Shown here piece after piece: positions 16,894 to 26,448 of a stretch of DNA of 64,000 bases (position 1 is the first letter of the stretch; every line of letters begins with the position of its first letter). The position numbers and the translations under genes are program-made. The notes beneath the pieces are model-generated. The model was given only the letters and a program-made list of their open reading frames with translations, was not told the DNA's origin and made no database searches. The DNA is from Cellulomonas denverensis (GTDB taxonomy: Bacteria > Actinomycetota > Actinomycetes > Actinomycetales > Cellulomonadaceae). The stretch covers positions 79,459-143,458 of the forward strand of contig NZ_JAAXOX010000007.1 in NCBI RefSeq assembly GCF_012396125.1. The letters are read 5' to 3'.

Positions 16894-17865
16894 ATGCAGA
16901 ACGGCGATGAGCCGGACGCCCTGCCCGAGGGCGCAACCCTGACCCCGGCGGCGGTCGCACGACGACTGGGCGTGGCCGCCGCCACCTTGCGCACCTGGGA
17001 CCGCCGGTACGGACTCGGCCCCTCCGAGCACACCGCCGGCGCGCACCGCCGGTACACCGCCGCCGATCTGGAACGGTTGACCGCGATGCGCTCGCTGACC
17101 CTGGGCGGCGTCGCCCCGGCGGAGGCCGCCCGGCTGGCCCGCAGCGGGGCCACCGGCCGTCACCTGGCCGTGGTGCCCGATCCGTCCCCGGCGGTGGAAC
17201 CCGGCGACGGTCCGGTGCCGCTGCCGGAGCAGGAGCCGGTGGCCGCCACCCCGACCGAGGTGGTGGACGCGGCGCTGCGCGGCGACTCGGCCGCGATGCG
17301 CGCGCTGCTCACCCCGGGCGAGGACCTGGCCCGCTGGTGGTCCGACCTGATCGTGCCGGCCCGGGCCGGGGTCGCCGCCCGCACCGTGCTGGCCCGGCCC
17401 GGGGACGAACCGGACGAGGTGATCGTCGCCGCCGCCCTGGCCGCCCTGCGCGACCGGTTCAGCCGGGTGCCGCGCCACCCGTCCCGCCGCCGGGTCGTGC
17501 TGCTGTTCGCCCCGCCCGGGGAGTCACGGCCGCTGGAACTGCACGTGCTCGCCGCCGCGCTGGCCGATCACGGCCTGGACGCCCGCGTGGTGGCCGGACC
17601 GGCCGGCCGGACCCGGTTGGGCGAGATCGTGACCATGACCAGCCCGTCCGCCGCGGTGGTGATGTCCGAGCGCGAGGACCCGGACCTGTCGGTGATCGAG
17701 GCGCTGTCCGCCCAGCACCCGGAGCTGTTGCAGTTCGTGATGGTCCCGGACGCCGCCGCCGGACTGGTGCCGCTCAGCCATCGGGTGCAGCGAGTACGGT
17801 CGTTCGCGGGTGTCCTGCACGAGGTCGTGGCGGTCGCGGAGGGGGCGGCCGGCGGCGTCCGGTGA
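16894..17865 (+). CDS. MerR-type regulator with degenerate B12-binding-like domain
   Basis: A 323-residue protein. Residues 16-85 form a MerR-type winged helix (LTPAAVARRLGVAAATLRTW, GAHRRYTAADLERL). A helical middle region (about 120-200) and a Rossmann-like C-terminal domain (about 205-315) follow the CarH/LitR plan. Where CarH-type domains have a His-containing cobalamin signature after PGE, this protein reads FAPPGESRPLELHVLAA, and no DxHxxG motif is visible, so cobalamin binding looks lost. The ATG at 16894 avoids a poorly conserved upstream extension. Ligand and targets are unknown. Confidence 0.72.
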   Translation: MQNGDEPDALPEGATLTPAAVARRLGVAAATLRTWDRRYGLGPSEHTAGAHRRYTAADLERLTAMRSLTLGGVAPAEAARLARSGATGRHLAVVPDPSPAVEPGDGPVPLPEQEPVAATPTEVVDAALRGDSAAMRALLTPGEDLARWWSDLIVPARAGVAARTVLARPGDEPDEVIVAAALAALRDRFSRVPRHPSRRRVVLLFAPPGESRPLELHVLAAALADHGLDARVVAGPAGRTRLGEIVTMTSPSAAVVMSEREDPDLSVIEALSAQHPELLQFVMVPDAAAGLVPLSHRVQRVRSFAGVLHEVVAVAEGAAGGVR

Positions 17866-17886
17866 GCGCCGGGCAGCCCGGGCCAC

Positions 17887-17913
17887 TAACGTCCGGGAAG
17901 ATCTGGCCGATAC
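17887..17913 (+). promoter_or_regulatory. Possible FliA/WhiG-type promoter upstream of the bldM-like gene
   Basis: TAAC (17887-17890), 15 bases, then GCCGATAC (17906-17913) matches the flagellar/WhiG sigma consensus TAAA-N15-GCCGATAA at 10 of 12 positions. The start codon lies 45 bases downstream. Confidence 0.5.
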
Positions 17914-17958
17914 AGAAACCATCGACCGGACAGTCTGGTCGGCGGAAGGCGGAGGTCG

Positions 17959-18648
17959 ATGGCGGGCGTCGTGGTGTGCCACGGATCCACGACGGTGCGG
18001 GAACGCATCGTCCTGACGGCGCTCGGCGTACCCGCCCTGGCACCGGTGCGAGCAGCGGGTTCGGTCGACGAACTGGTCGCCCTGGCCCGGCGGGTACCGC
18101 CGACGATCGTGCTGCTGGACGCACACCTGCCCTCGCCCGGGCCGATCGAGGCGATCCGCCGGCTGCGGGCCATCCCGGCACCGGCCACCGTGGTGATGCT
18201 GGCCGTCCCCGGTGACGAGATCGCGCTGGACCGGGCGATCGCCCTGGGTGCCCGCGGATACCTGTCGCCGGACGTCGGCCGGGCCGAGCTCGCGGCGGTG
18301 GCGGCGCACATCCTCGCCGGACCGGGAACGCCCGACCCCCGCGGTGCCGACGGCGTGAGCGGCCAGGACGGCCTGGCGGCGGCGGCGACCGCGGCCGCCA
18401 CCGCGGTGCTCACCCCCGATCTGCCGGCCCAGACCCACGGCGGCGTCGGTGAGGTCCAGCTGACCAAGCGGGAGATCGAGGTGCTGGTCGGGATGAGTAA
18501 CGGCCGCTCGAACGCCCAGATCGGCCAGGAGCTGTACCTGTCCGAGGACACGATCAAGACCCACGCGCGGCGGCTGTTCCGCAAGCTCGGGGCCTCCGAC
18601 CGGGCCCAGGCGGTGGCGATCGGACTGCGCCGCGGGCTGATCCACTGA
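17959..18648 (+). CDS. bldM: BldM-like orphan response regulator (LuxR/NarL type)
   Basis: A 229-residue protein with an N-terminal receiver-like domain (1-115), an Ala/Gly-rich linker and a LuxR-type helix-turn-helix at about 163-225 (LTKREIEVLVGMSNGRSNAQ, LSEDTIKTHARRLFRKLGAS). That HTH is very close to what I recall of Streptomyces BldM, and the whiB-bldM-guaB order matches the whiD-bldM-(sigD)-guaB order there. D54 sits at the phosphoacceptor position in VLLDAHLP, but the acidic pair near residue 8 is replaced by C-H-G, so phosphorylation is doubtful. A GGAGG ribosome site precedes the ATG. Confidence 0.82.
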   Translation: MAGVVVCHGSTTVRERIVLTALGVPALAPVRAAGSVDELVALARRVPPTIVLLDAHLPSPGPIEAIRRLRAIPAPATVVMLAVPGDEIALDRAIALGARGYLSPDVGRAELAAVAAHILAGPGTPDPRGADGVSGQDGLAAAATAAATAVLTPDLPAQTHGGVGEVQLTKREIEVLVGMSNGRSNAQIGQELYLSEDTIKTHARRLFRKLGASDRAQAVAIGLRRGLIH

Positions 18649-20217
<1,569 letters not shown>

Positions 20218-20227
20218 CCCACCCGGA

Positions 20228-20269
20228 ACGACGAAGGGGCCCCTCCGCTCGGAGGGGCCCCTTCGTCGT
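20228..20269. terminator. Bidirectional terminator between guaB and the XRE-MurA gene
   Basis: A perfect 19-bp stem (20228-20246 and 20251-20269) with loop GCTC lies between convergent genes. It is weakly T-tailed on either strand. Confidence 0.85.
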
Positions 20270-20276
20270 GGGTGGG

Positions 20277-21869
20277 TCAGTCCCGGAAGGTCTCGATCTG
20301 CGCGCCGAGCTCGACCAGCCGCTCCTGCAGCTGCTCGTAGCCGCGGGCGATGATGTCGACGTCGCGCAGCACGCTGGTGCCCTTGGCGGCCAGCATGCCG
20401 AGCAGGATCACCACCGCCGGGCGCAGGGCCGGCGGGCAGGACACCTCGGCGCCGGACCACCGGGTCGGGCCGCTGATCTGCAGCCGGTGCGCGTCCAGCA
20501 GCCGCACGTCGGCGCCGAGCCGGGTCAGGTCGGTCAGGTGGATCGCCCGGCCCTCGTACACCCAGTCGTGCACCAGAGTGGTGCCCTCCGCGCAGGCGGC
20601 GATCGCCACGAAGAACGGCAGGTTGTCGATGTTCAGGCCCGGGAACGGCATCGGGTGGATCTTGTCCAGCGGGGCGCGCAGCTCGCTGGGGAAGACGGTC
20701 AGGTCCACCAGCCGGGTCCGGCCGTTGTGCGCGGTGTACTCGGCGGACAGCTCGTAGCGCAGGCCCATCTCGGACAGGGTGGCCAGCTCGATCTCCATGA
20801 ACTCGATCGGCACCCGGCCGACCGTGATCTCCGAGCCGGTGACGATCCCGGCGGTCAGCAGGCTCATCGCCTCCACCGGGTCCTCGGAGACCGCGTACTC
20901 CACGTCGGCGTCGATCTCGGCCTTGCCGTGCACCCGCAGCGTGGTGGTGCCGATGCCCTCGATCCGGACGCCGAGCAGCTCCAGGTAGAAGCACAGGTCC
21001 TGGACCATGTAGTTCGGGCTGGCGTTGCGGATGATGGTCAGGCCGTCCCGGCGGGCGGCGGCCATCAGCGCGTTCTCGGTGACGGTGTCGCCGCGCTCGG
21101 TGAGCACGATCTGCAGGTCGGTGCTGCCCGGGTCGGCGACCTTGGCGTGGTACCGGCTGTTGGTGGCGGTCACGGTGAGCCCGAACGGCCGCAGCGCGAT
21201 CATGTGCGGCTCGACGGTGCGCGAGCCCAGGTCGCAGCCGCCGGCGTAGGGCAGCTGGAAGTCGTCGAACTGGGACAGCAGCGGGCCGAAGAACATGATG
21301 ATCGAGCGGGTGCGCACGGCAGCGTCCACGTCGATCGCTTCCAGGTCCAGGTCGCGGGGGACCACGATCTCCAGGTCGCGGCCGTCGCCGGACCAGGTGG
21401 CCCGCACGCCGATCGAGCGCAGCACCTCCACGATCCGGTCGACCTCGACGATCCGGGCGACGTTGCGCAGGGTGGTGGTGCCGCGGTTCAGCAGGCTGGC
21501 GCACAGCAGGGCGACCGCGCCGTTCTTGGAGGTGTTGACGTCGATCCGGCCGGACAGCTTCTGCCCGCCGGTCACCCGCAGGTGGGTGCGCTGCGGGCCG
21601 CCGACCGTGACGATCGGGGAGTCCAGGGCGGCGCCGATCCGGGTGAGCATGTCCAGGCTGAGGTTCTGGGTGCCCTGCTCGATCCGGTGCACGGCGGACT
21701 GGCTGGTGCCGAGAAGCTCCGCCAGCTGGGTCTGGGTCAGACCGCGGTGGCGACGGGCGGAGCGGACGAGCGAGCCGACGTGGGCCAGCTGCTCAGGCAG
21801 GGTGCGCACGGCGGGGATGGCGCCGGTGGCGGGTGCGGTGGTCTCAGTCACCCGGCGACCGTAACTCAC
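20277..21869 (-). CDS. XRE HTH fused to UDP-GlcNAc 1-carboxyvinyltransferase (MurA-like)
   Basis: A 530-residue protein combining a Cro/C1-type HTH (about 30-85: LTQTQLAELLGTSQSAVHRI) with a full MurA-type domain (about 93-528). MurA transfers enolpyruvate from PEP to UDP-GlcNAc in the first peptidoglycan step. Active-site elements are kept: K115-N116 in SKNGAV, C212 in GGCDLGSR, and the C-terminal IARGYEQLQERL. The canonical RPVD after the Cys loop is altered to RTVE. It could be a catalytic MurA, an enzyme that also regulates, or a sensor using the MurA fold. Starts GTG 21869 or GTG 21851 are both possible. Palindromes CTCATNNNTGAG overlap the start and lie 76 bp upstream. Confidence 0.88.
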   Translation of the reverse strand: MSYGRRVTETTAPATGAIPAVRTLPEQLAHVGSLVRSARRHRGLTQTQLAELLGTSQSAVHRIEQGTQNLSLDMLTRIGAALDSPIVTVGGPQRTHLRVTGGQKLSGRIDVNTSKNGAVALLCASLLNRGTTTLRNVARIVEVDRIVEVLRSIGVRATWSGDGRDLEIVVPRDLDLEAIDVDAAVRTRSIIMFFGPLLSQFDDFQLPYAGGCDLGSRTVEPHMIALRPFGLTVTATNSRYHAKVADPGSTDLQIVLTERGDTVTENALMAAARRDGLTIIRNASPNYMVQDLCFYLELLGVRIEGIGTTTLRVHGKAEIDADVEYAVSEDPVEAMSLLTAGIVTGSEITVGRVPIEFMEIELATLSEMGLRYELSAEYTAHNGRTRLVDLTVFPSELRAPLDKIHPMPFPGLNIDNLPFFVAIAACAEGTTLVHDWVYEGRAIHLTDLTRLGADVRLLDAHRLQISGPTRWSGAEVSCPPALRPAVVILLGMLAAKGTSVLRDVDIIARGYEQLQERLVELGAQIETFRD

Positions 21870-21952
21870 GGATGAGATATCGGCGACCCACAGGATGTGA
21901 AGATCGGGTGTCTGTGGGGGATTTCGCAGGTCAGCGGGATCTCAGATATGAG
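21865..21952 (-). promoter_or_regulatory. Pair of CTCAT-N3-TGAG palindromes upstream of the XRE-MurA gene
   Basis: Read on the minus strand, CTCATCCGTGAG (21876-21865) overlaps the GTG start, and CTCATATCTGAG (21952-21941) lies 76 bp upstream. Both are CTCA-N4-TGAG palindromes sharing a fifth T. They are likely operators for the fused XRE domain. The identity of the binding protein is inferred. Confidence 0.55.
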
Positions 21953-21954
21953 TT

Positions 21955-22764
21955 TCAGGCGATCAGCGTGTCCTGCACCGGGCGTCCGACCGGCGCCGGG
22001 TGGTGCTGCGGGGCCGCCGGGGGGAGGGCCGCCGGTGCCCGCGGGCTCGGCACCGGCCACACCGTGCCCGCGCCCTCTCCGGTCAGGCCTTTCTCCGCCC
22101 GCCAGGCGTTGAACGCCTCGGCCCAGGCGCGGTGGGCGGTCACCTGGTAGTCGTGCAGCTCGCTCAACGGCAGCTCGCCCAGGTGCGGGAACCGGTCCAC
22201 GATCCGGTCCAGCACGTCCAGGGTGGCGACCACGTCCACATCCGCGGTGTGCAGCTGCCCGGTGTCGACCACCTGGTACACCCCGCACAGGTCGACCAGC
22301 TTGCGCTTGCCCCGCCGGTACCGGTCCTCGGCCCGGTCCAGCACCAGGGGGTCGATCACCGGCACCAGGGCGCCGCCCAGCCGCTCGCTCACCGTCGCCA
22401 GGCCGTGCCGCTCCAGCTCCGCCTCCAGCAGGCACAGGTCGAAGGAGGCGTTGTAGGCCACCACCGGCACCCCGTCCCGCATCGCCTGGGCGATGGTGGC
22501 GGCGATCTCGTCCAGGGCGCCGGCCGGGGGGACGCCGTGCTCGCGGGCGTGCTCGGTGCTGATGCCGTGGATCGCGCTGGCCGCCGCCGGGATCGGCACC
22601 CCGGGGTCGATCAGCCAGGTCCGCACGTGGGTGCCGGCGGCGTCCCGGCGGACCAGGGCGGCGGTGACGATCCGGTCGTGGGTGACGTCGATGCCGGTGG
22701 TCTCGGTGTCGAAGCCCAGCAACGGGCCCCGCGTCCATCCGGTCTGGCCGGTCATGTCGGTCAT
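21955..22764 (-). CDS. DnaQ-like 3'-5' exonuclease
   Basis: A 269-residue DEDDh exonuclease. Exo I FDTETTG (about 18-24) supplies the first Asp/Glu, Exo II includes VVAYNASFDLCLLEAEL, and Exo III includes GQLHTADVDVVATLDVL with the catalytic His and Asp. The domain ends near residue 195; the C-terminal 60 residues are Pro/Ala-rich. Such stand-alone proteins process DNA ends or act as proofreading or repair nucleases; the specific role is unknown. A second in-frame ATG lies 9 bases into the gene. It lies upstream of the XRE-MurA gene on the same strand, separated by the putative operators. Confidence 0.86.
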   Translation of the reverse strand: MTDMTGQTGWTRGPLLGFDTETTGIDVTHDRIVTAALVRRDAAGTHVRTWLIDPGVPIPAAASAIHGISTEHAREHGVPPAGALDEIAATIAQAMRDGVPVVAYNASFDLCLLEAELERHGLATVSERLGGALVPVIDPLVLDRAEDRYRRGKRKLVDLCGVYQVVDTGQLHTADVDVVATLDVLDRIVDRFPHLGELPLSELHDYQVTAHRAWAEAFNAWRAEKGLTGEGAGTVWPVPSPRAPAALPPAAPQHHPAPVGRPVQDTLIA

Positions 22765-22902
22765 GTCGTCATCCCCTCACGTGCTGCGGCCAGCATCGCA
22801 CCGGCCGCCGACACCGCCGGGGAGGCGGCCCCGGCAGGTCGCGGATGCGCGATCGGCCGTGCCGTCGCAGGGTGGGAGGGAACCACCCATCAAGGAGGAC
22901 CC

Positions 22903-23457
22903 ATGCCTGACCTGAGCGGTAAGACCGTCGCGTTCCTGACCAGCGAGCACGGTGTCGAGGAGCCGGAGCTGACCACCCCGTGGCAGGCGGTGCAGGACGC
23001 CGGGGGCACCCCGGTGCTGGTGTCGGCCAAGCCCGGCACGGTGAGCGCGGTGAACAACGACCTGGACCCGGGCGGCGACTACCCGGTGGACCGCACGGTG
23101 GACCAGGTGCAGGTCGGCGAGCTGGCCGCCCTGGTGATCCCGGGCGGCACGGTGAACGCCGACACCCTGCGCACCCAGTCGGCGTCGGTGGCGCTGGTCA
23201 AGGACGTGCTGGCGGCCGGCATCCCGGTGGCGGCGATCTGCCACGGGCCGTGGACGCTGATCGAGGCCGGCGTGGTGGACGGGGTCACCCTCACCTCCTA
23301 CCCGAGCCTGGCCACCGACCTGCGCAACGCGGGCGCCACCTGGGTCGACCAGGAGGTGGTCACCAGCGAGGTCGGCACCACCAGCCTGATCACCTCCCGC
23401 AACCCGGGCGACCTGCCCGCGTTCAGCGCCGCGGTGGTCGAGGCCGCCGCGGGCTGA
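22903..23457 (+). CDS. DJ-1/PfpI-family protein (general stress protein 18 / glyoxalase III type)
   Basis: A 184-residue class I glutamine amidotransferase-like fold. It begins MPDLSGKTVAFLTSEHGVEE, with the acidic partner E in GVEEPELTTPW, the nucleophile C113 in AAICHGPWTLIEAG, and LTSYPSLATDLRNAGATW. This pattern is typical of the YhbO/PfpI subgroup linked to carbonyl stress or protein/nucleotide deglycation, whose exact activity is debated. An AAGGAGGA ribosome site fixes the start. Confidence 0.9.
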   Translation: MPDLSGKTVAFLTSEHGVEEPELTTPWQAVQDAGGTPVLVSAKPGTVSAVNNDLDPGGDYPVDRTVDQVQVGELAALVIPGGTVNADTLRTQSASVALVKDVLAAGIPVAAICHGPWTLIEAGVVDGVTLTSYPSLATDLRNAGATWVDQEVVTSEVGTTSLITSRNPGDLPAFSAAVVEAAAG

Positions 23458-23489
23458 AACCGGGGCGGGGGCACCGGTAGCCTGACCCG

Positions 23490-24614
23490 GTGAGCAACGA
23501 GATCGAGATCGGCCGCGGCAAGCGCGCCCGCCGCGCGTACTCCTTCGACGACATCGCGGTGGTGCCCTCCCGGCGCACCCGTGACCCGGAGGAGGTCTCG
23601 GTCGGCTGGCAGATCGACGCCTACCACTTCGACCTGCCGGTGCTCGCCGCGCCGATGGACTCCGTGATGAGCCCCGCCACCGCGGTGGCGCTGGGCCGGG
23701 CCGGCGGGCTCGGGGTGCTCGACCTGGAGGGTCTGTGGACCCGCTACGAGGACCCCGAGCCGCTGCTGGCCGAGATCACCGGGCTGGACGCGGACGGTGC
23801 CACCGCCCGGATGCAGGAGATCTACGCCGCGCCGATCGACCCGGAGCTGATCCGGCTCCGGCTCGGCCAGATCCGTGAGGCCGGGGTGACCGTCGCCGGG
23901 GCGCTGTCCCCGCAGCGCACCCAGGAGTTCTGGAAGGTGGTCGTCGACGCCGGGGTCGACCTGTTCGTGATCCGCGGCACCACGGTGTCGGCCGAGCACG
24001 TCTCCGGCCGGGCCGAGCCGCTGAACCTCAAGCGCTTCATCTACGAGCTGGACGTACCGGTGATCGTCGGTGGCGCCTCGACCTACACCGCGGCGCTACA
24101 CCTGATGCGCACCGGGGCGGCCGGGGTGCTGGTCGGCTTCGGCGGCGGGGCGGCGCACACCACCCGCACCACGCTGGGCATCCACGCCCCGATGGCCACC
24201 GCGCTGGCGGATGTCGCCGCGGCCCGCCGGGACTACCTGGACGAGTCCGGCGGCCGGTACGTGCACGTGATCGCCGACGGCGGGGTGGGCCGCTCCGGCG
24301 ACCTGGTCCGGGCGGTGGCCTGCGGGGCGGACGCCGTGATGCTCGGCGCCGCGCTGGCCCGGGCGACCGATGCCCCCGGCCGTGGCTGGCACTGGGGCTC
24401 CGAGGCGCACCACCCGCACCTGCCGCGCGGCGAGCGGGTGCAGGTCGGCCAGGTCGGCACCCTGCAGGAGGTGCTGTTCGGCCCGGGCAAGACCGCCGAC
24501 GGCACGCTGAACCTGATCGGTGCCCTGCGCCGGGCGATGGCGACCACCGGGTACTCCGACCTCAAGGAGTTCCAGCGGGTGGAGCTGGTGGTCTCCCCGT
24601 ACCAGCCCCGCTGA
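23490..24614 (+). CDS. guaB3: GuaB3-family IMP dehydrogenase-related protein
   Basis: A 374-residue TIM-barrel protein without CBS domains, of the GuaB3 family found next to guaB in actinobacteria. It begins ...GKRARRAYSFDDIAVVPS. The IMPDH active-site loop is altered: GFGGGAAHTTR stands where GuaB has GPGSICTTR, so no catalytic Cys is visible at that position. Related proteins may act in guanine nucleotide interconversion; the activity here is uncertain. GTG 23490 follows TAGCCT (23478-23483) by six bases, a leaderless arrangement. In mycobacteria guaB2 and guaB3 are adjacent; here three other genes separate them. Confidence 0.93.
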   Translation: MSNEIEIGRGKRARRAYSFDDIAVVPSRRTRDPEEVSVGWQIDAYHFDLPVLAAPMDSVMSPATAVALGRAGGLGVLDLEGLWTRYEDPEPLLAEITGLDADGATARMQEIYAAPIDPELIRLRLGQIREAGVTVAGALSPQRTQEFWKVVVDAGVDLFVIRGTTVSAEHVSGRAEPLNLKRFIYELDVPVIVGGASTYTAALHLMRTGAAGVLVGFGGGAAHTTRTTLGIHAPMATALADVAAARRDYLDESGGRYVHVIADGGVGRSGDLVRAVACGADAVMLGAALARATDAPGRGWHWGSEAHHPHLPRGERVQVGQVGTLQEVLFGPGKTADGTLNLIGALRRAMATTGYSDLKEFQRVELVVSPYQPR

Positions 24615-24709
24615 CCGCCGGCCGACTCCTGGTCGGCGGGCCCCTGCCGCACTAGCGTGGGCGCCAGTCACGCCCGGCCGAGCGGGCGCACGGAGCGAGG
24701 GAGCTGCCG

Positions 24710-26404
24710 ATGTCCGGTCATGGGGTGCTGCACGGCGTCGGGGTCGGGCGGGGGATCGCGGTCGGGCCGGTGGTGCGGGTCGAACCCGCCCCGCAGGTGG
24801 CGCCGGACGCTCCGGTCGTGCGCGACGGGTCCCCGGTGCCCACCGAGGACCTGCCCGAGGCGGTGGGGGAGGCGTTCGCCGCGGTGGCCGCCGCCCTGAA
24901 CGCCCAGGCCGCCCGCGCCACCGGCACCGTCGCCGAGGTGCTGTCCGCCACCGCGCAGATGGCCGACGATCCCGCGCTGCGCCAGCAGGTGCTGGACCGG
25001 GTGCGCGGTGGTGAGCCCGCGGTCGCCGCGGTGGATGCCGCCGTGGACGGCTTCGCCACCCTGTTCGAGCAGGCCGGCGGGTATCTGGCCGAACGGGTCA
25101 CCGACCTGCGCAGCGTCCGGGACCGGGTGGTGGCCCGCCTGGCCGGACTGCCCGCGCCGGGGGTGCCGGAGCTGACCGTGCCCGCGGTGGTGGTGGCCCG
25201 CGACCTGGCCCCGGCGGACACCGCGGCCCTCGACCTGGACCGGGTGCTGGCCCTGCTCACCGAGGAGGGCGGCCCCACCGGGCACACCGCGATCATCGCC
25301 GGGCAGAACGGCGTGCCCTGCGTGGTCCGGGTGGCCGGGATCACCGCGGTCGCCGAGGGCACCGTGGTCGGGGTGGACGCGGCCACCGGCAGCGTGGTGA
25401 TCGAGCCCGACGCGCAGGTGCGCGCGGAGCTGGCCGCCAAGGCCGACCGGGAGCGGGCGCTGGCCGAGGACACCGCACCCGGGGCGACCGCCGACGGTCA
25501 CGCCGTCCAGCTGCTGGCCAACATCGGCACGGTCGAGGACGCCGAGCGGCTGACCGACTCCGCCGCCGAGGGCGTCGGGCTGTTCCGCACCGAGGTGCTG
25601 TTCCTCGGCCGGGCACAGGCGCCGAGCGTCCAGGAGCAGACCGACACCTATGCCCGGGTGTTCCGGGCGCTGGGCGAGCGCAAGGTGGTGGTGCGGACCC
25701 TGGACGCCGGGGCCGACAAGCCGCTGGCCTTCGCCAACCCGGCACCGGAGGAGAACCCGGCGCTCGGAGTGCGCGGTTACCGCCTGGTGCGCACGGTGCC
25801 GGAGCTGCTGCACGACCAGCTGACCGCGCTGGCCGCCGCCGGGGCCGAGACCGGGACCACCCCGTGGGTGATGGCGCCGATGGTGGCCACCGCGGCGGAG
25901 GCCCGGGCGTTCGCCGCCGCGGCGCACGGGGCGGGGCTGCGCCGGACCGGGGTGATGGTGGAGGTGCCGTCGGCCGCGCTGCGGGCCCGGGCGGTGCTGG
26001 ACGAGGTGGACTTCGTCTCGCTGGGCACCAACGACCTGGCGCAGTACACGATGGCCACCGACCGGCTGCGCGGTGAGCTGACCGACCTGCTCGATCCCTG
26101 GCAGCCCGCGGTGCTGGAGCTGGTCGCCGCCACCGCCCGCGGCGGGGAGCAGACCGGCAAGCCGGTCGGGGTGTGCGGGGAGTCCGCCGCCGACCCGCTG
26201 ATGGCGCTGGTGCTGACCGGGCTGGGCGTCACCAGCCTGTCCATGTCACCCGCCGCGCTGCCCGCGGTGCGATTCGCCCTGCGCCGGCACACCCTGGCCG
26301 AGTGCCGGGCACTGGCCGAACTGGCCCTGTCCGCCGCCGACTCGGTCTCCGGCCGGTCCGCGGTGCGCGCCGCGGTGAAGCCGGAGGTCAGCGAGCTGGG
26401 CTGA
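24710..26404 (+). CDS. ptsI: Phosphoenolpyruvate-protein phosphotransferase (PTS enzyme I)
   Basis: Enzyme I takes phosphate from PEP and passes it to HPr. The 564 residues have the HPr-binding N-domain, the phospho-His swivel motif GGPTGHTAIIAG (the usual T-S-H is T-G-H here), and the PEP-binding barrel with GLFRTEVLFLGR, NPALGVRGYR, LGTNDLAQYTMATDR and VCGESAADP. A start at MSGHGVLHGVGVGRGIAVG is supported by a GAGGGAG site. No ptsH or enzyme II gene is in the window, so its partners are elsewhere. Confidence 0.94.
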   Translation: MSGHGVLHGVGVGRGIAVGPVVRVEPAPQVAPDAPVVRDGSPVPTEDLPEAVGEAFAAVAAALNAQAARATGTVAEVLSATAQMADDPALRQQVLDRVRGGEPAVAAVDAAVDGFATLFEQAGGYLAERVTDLRSVRDRVVARLAGLPAPGVPELTVPAVVVARDLAPADTAALDLDRVLALLTEEGGPTGHTAIIAGQNGVPCVVRVAGITAVAEGTVVGVDAATGSVVIEPDAQVRAELAAKADRERALAEDTAPGATADGHAVQLLANIGTVEDAERLTDSAAEGVGLFRTEVLFLGRAQAPSVQEQTDTYARVFRALGERKVVVRTLDAGADKPLAFANPAPEENPALGVRGYRLVRTVPELLHDQLTALAAAGAETGTTPWVMAPMVATAAEARAFAAAAHGAGLRRTGVMVEVPSAALRARAVLDEVDFVSLGTNDLAQYTMATDRLRGELTDLLDPWQPAVLELVAATARGGEQTGKPVGVCGESAADPLMALVLTGLGVTSLSMSPAALPAVRFALRRHTLAECRALAELALSAADSVSGRSAVRAAVKPEVSELG

Positions 26405-26448
26405 GCACGGGGCTGCCCCGCCCCGGACCGCCGCGTAGCCTGACCGGC

